Below, piece after piece: positions 63,426 to 64,000 of a DNA stretch of 64,000 nt. Numbering within the stretch: the first letter of the stretch is position 1; each line of letters opens with the position of its first letter. Position numbers and translations under genes: made by a program. Location of the stretch: NCBI RefSeq assembly GCF_047675955.1, contig NC_132917.1, positions 10,944,501-11,008,500 of the forward strand. Reading direction: 5' to 3'. The notes beneath the pieces were generated by a model. That model had not been told where the DNA came from and did no database searches. It saw nothing but the letters and a program-made list of their open reading frames with translations. The DNA is from Chlorocebus sabaeus. Taxonomy: Eukaryota > Chordata > Mammalia > Primates > Cercopithecidae.

Positions 63426-64000
63426 ATGAGGACAGGGCCAGTCACACTCTGGCTGTGGCAGCAGCTGGACCCCTCACATCTGTGGAACCCATGACACCAG
63501 ATGCTCAGGAGCACGGACGGAAGGGGCCTCACACTTGCATCCTGGGACATGTGAGATGCAAACGTCCCCAAGACAACATGGCTTCCTGGATCACCCCTGA
63601 GGTGCTCCCCCAGCTCGGTGCTCAGTGGAGCTGCACAGGGAATCCTGTGGAGGCATGCTTCTGCCCAAAAGGGGCCATGTCACCAGCCCAAAAATGACTC
63701 TCCCCATTAAAATGAGCAGAGTTTAAATCCCCTCTCTCCCATCACAAAACAGAGGGCAGAGAGCTGCAGCACTGGAGAACAGAAGGACTAAGTCCTTCCC
63801 AGGGTCAGAAACAACCCTGAAAGCTAAGCCACTGAGGAGGGCGCCCTCATTTAAAATCAGCTCACATAATTTCTGTGCTTAAATTAAACTGCAAGGTGTA
63901 CGAAAGGCACTGGGTTCCCAGCAAGCGTGGATGAGCGGAGGAAGCGCAGAACCTGGGTGTTGCAGGAGGAGGAAACATCCAGATCATTCTCTTTTGCCAC
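63426..64000. other. No gene seen; unique sequence
   Basis: Overlapping chance frames up to 136 codons (63287-63697, +) start inside the L2-like text and have no recognised domain. Confidence 0.4.

Overview
This window is nuclear, non-coding primate DNA, most likely from an Old World monkey. Alu elements of several ages, a thick layer of L1, and MaLR LTRs establish a primate. Two Alus (about 9527-9828 and 51950-52245) carry diagnostic bases of the cercopithecid AluYR lineage: the 'gatccggccactgcactc' variant, read on the appropriate strand, and 'ggctcaagcctgtaatccc'. Those variants are not typical of human AluY. The species call rests on remembered subfamily consensus and is an inference. I see no protein-coding exon, tRNA, rRNA, snRNA or CRISPR array that I can support. 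The long open frames are chance frames in repeats, apart from recognisable remnants of L1 ORF1 and ORF2.

Layout. 1-13 kb: sparse ancient repeats (MIR, L2, MER5A), several MaLR-type LTRs, two unassigned LTR-like blocks, a GC-rich CpG-bearing stretch near 7.6-8.2 kb, and three Alus. 13.8-23.4 kb: an Alu followed by a thick L1 stack. An old antisense L1 (14.2-16.6 kb) is broken by an AluJ. An old sense L1 (17.8-18.35 and 23.2-23.35 kb) is split by a younger antisense L1, which is itself split by an Alu with a GGAA tail. 23.4-32 kb: mostly unique DNA with L2, MIR and L1ME tails, a solitary MaLR LTR with a perfect 5-bp target duplication inside a 3-unit minisatellite, and an almost complete MER1 (hAT) element with its target duplication. 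32-42 kb: MIR/L2 remnants, a 300-bp TG-rich array, a CA/TA/TG microsatellite, five Alus (31.7-41.2 kb), and a 245-bp inverted repeat around a 531-bp unique GC-rich spacer (39.67-40.69 kb). 42.7-50.8 kb: a second L1 pile, with a 1.45-kb 5'-truncated sense L1PA inserted in an old antisense L1. 51-64 kb: Alu-rich, with an AluYR nested in the tail of another Alu next to a 220-bp GAAA microsatellite, a clean THE1/MST solitary LTR, and a third old L1 interrupted by an LTR-like block and Alus.

There is no gene system here. The history is one of insertion into insertion plus local rearrangement. The most unusual signals are not transposons: the 245-bp inverted repeat at 39665-40685, two Alus carrying short fold-back (inverted) duplications, and a 39-bp exact direct copy of an LTR segment placed 1990 bp away. 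These suggest replication template switching. Several unique, AT-rich, repeat-free blocks (7.3 kb, 28.2 kb, 38.8 kb, 41.7 kb, 51.2 kb) could be conserved non-coding elements, which only alignment can test.
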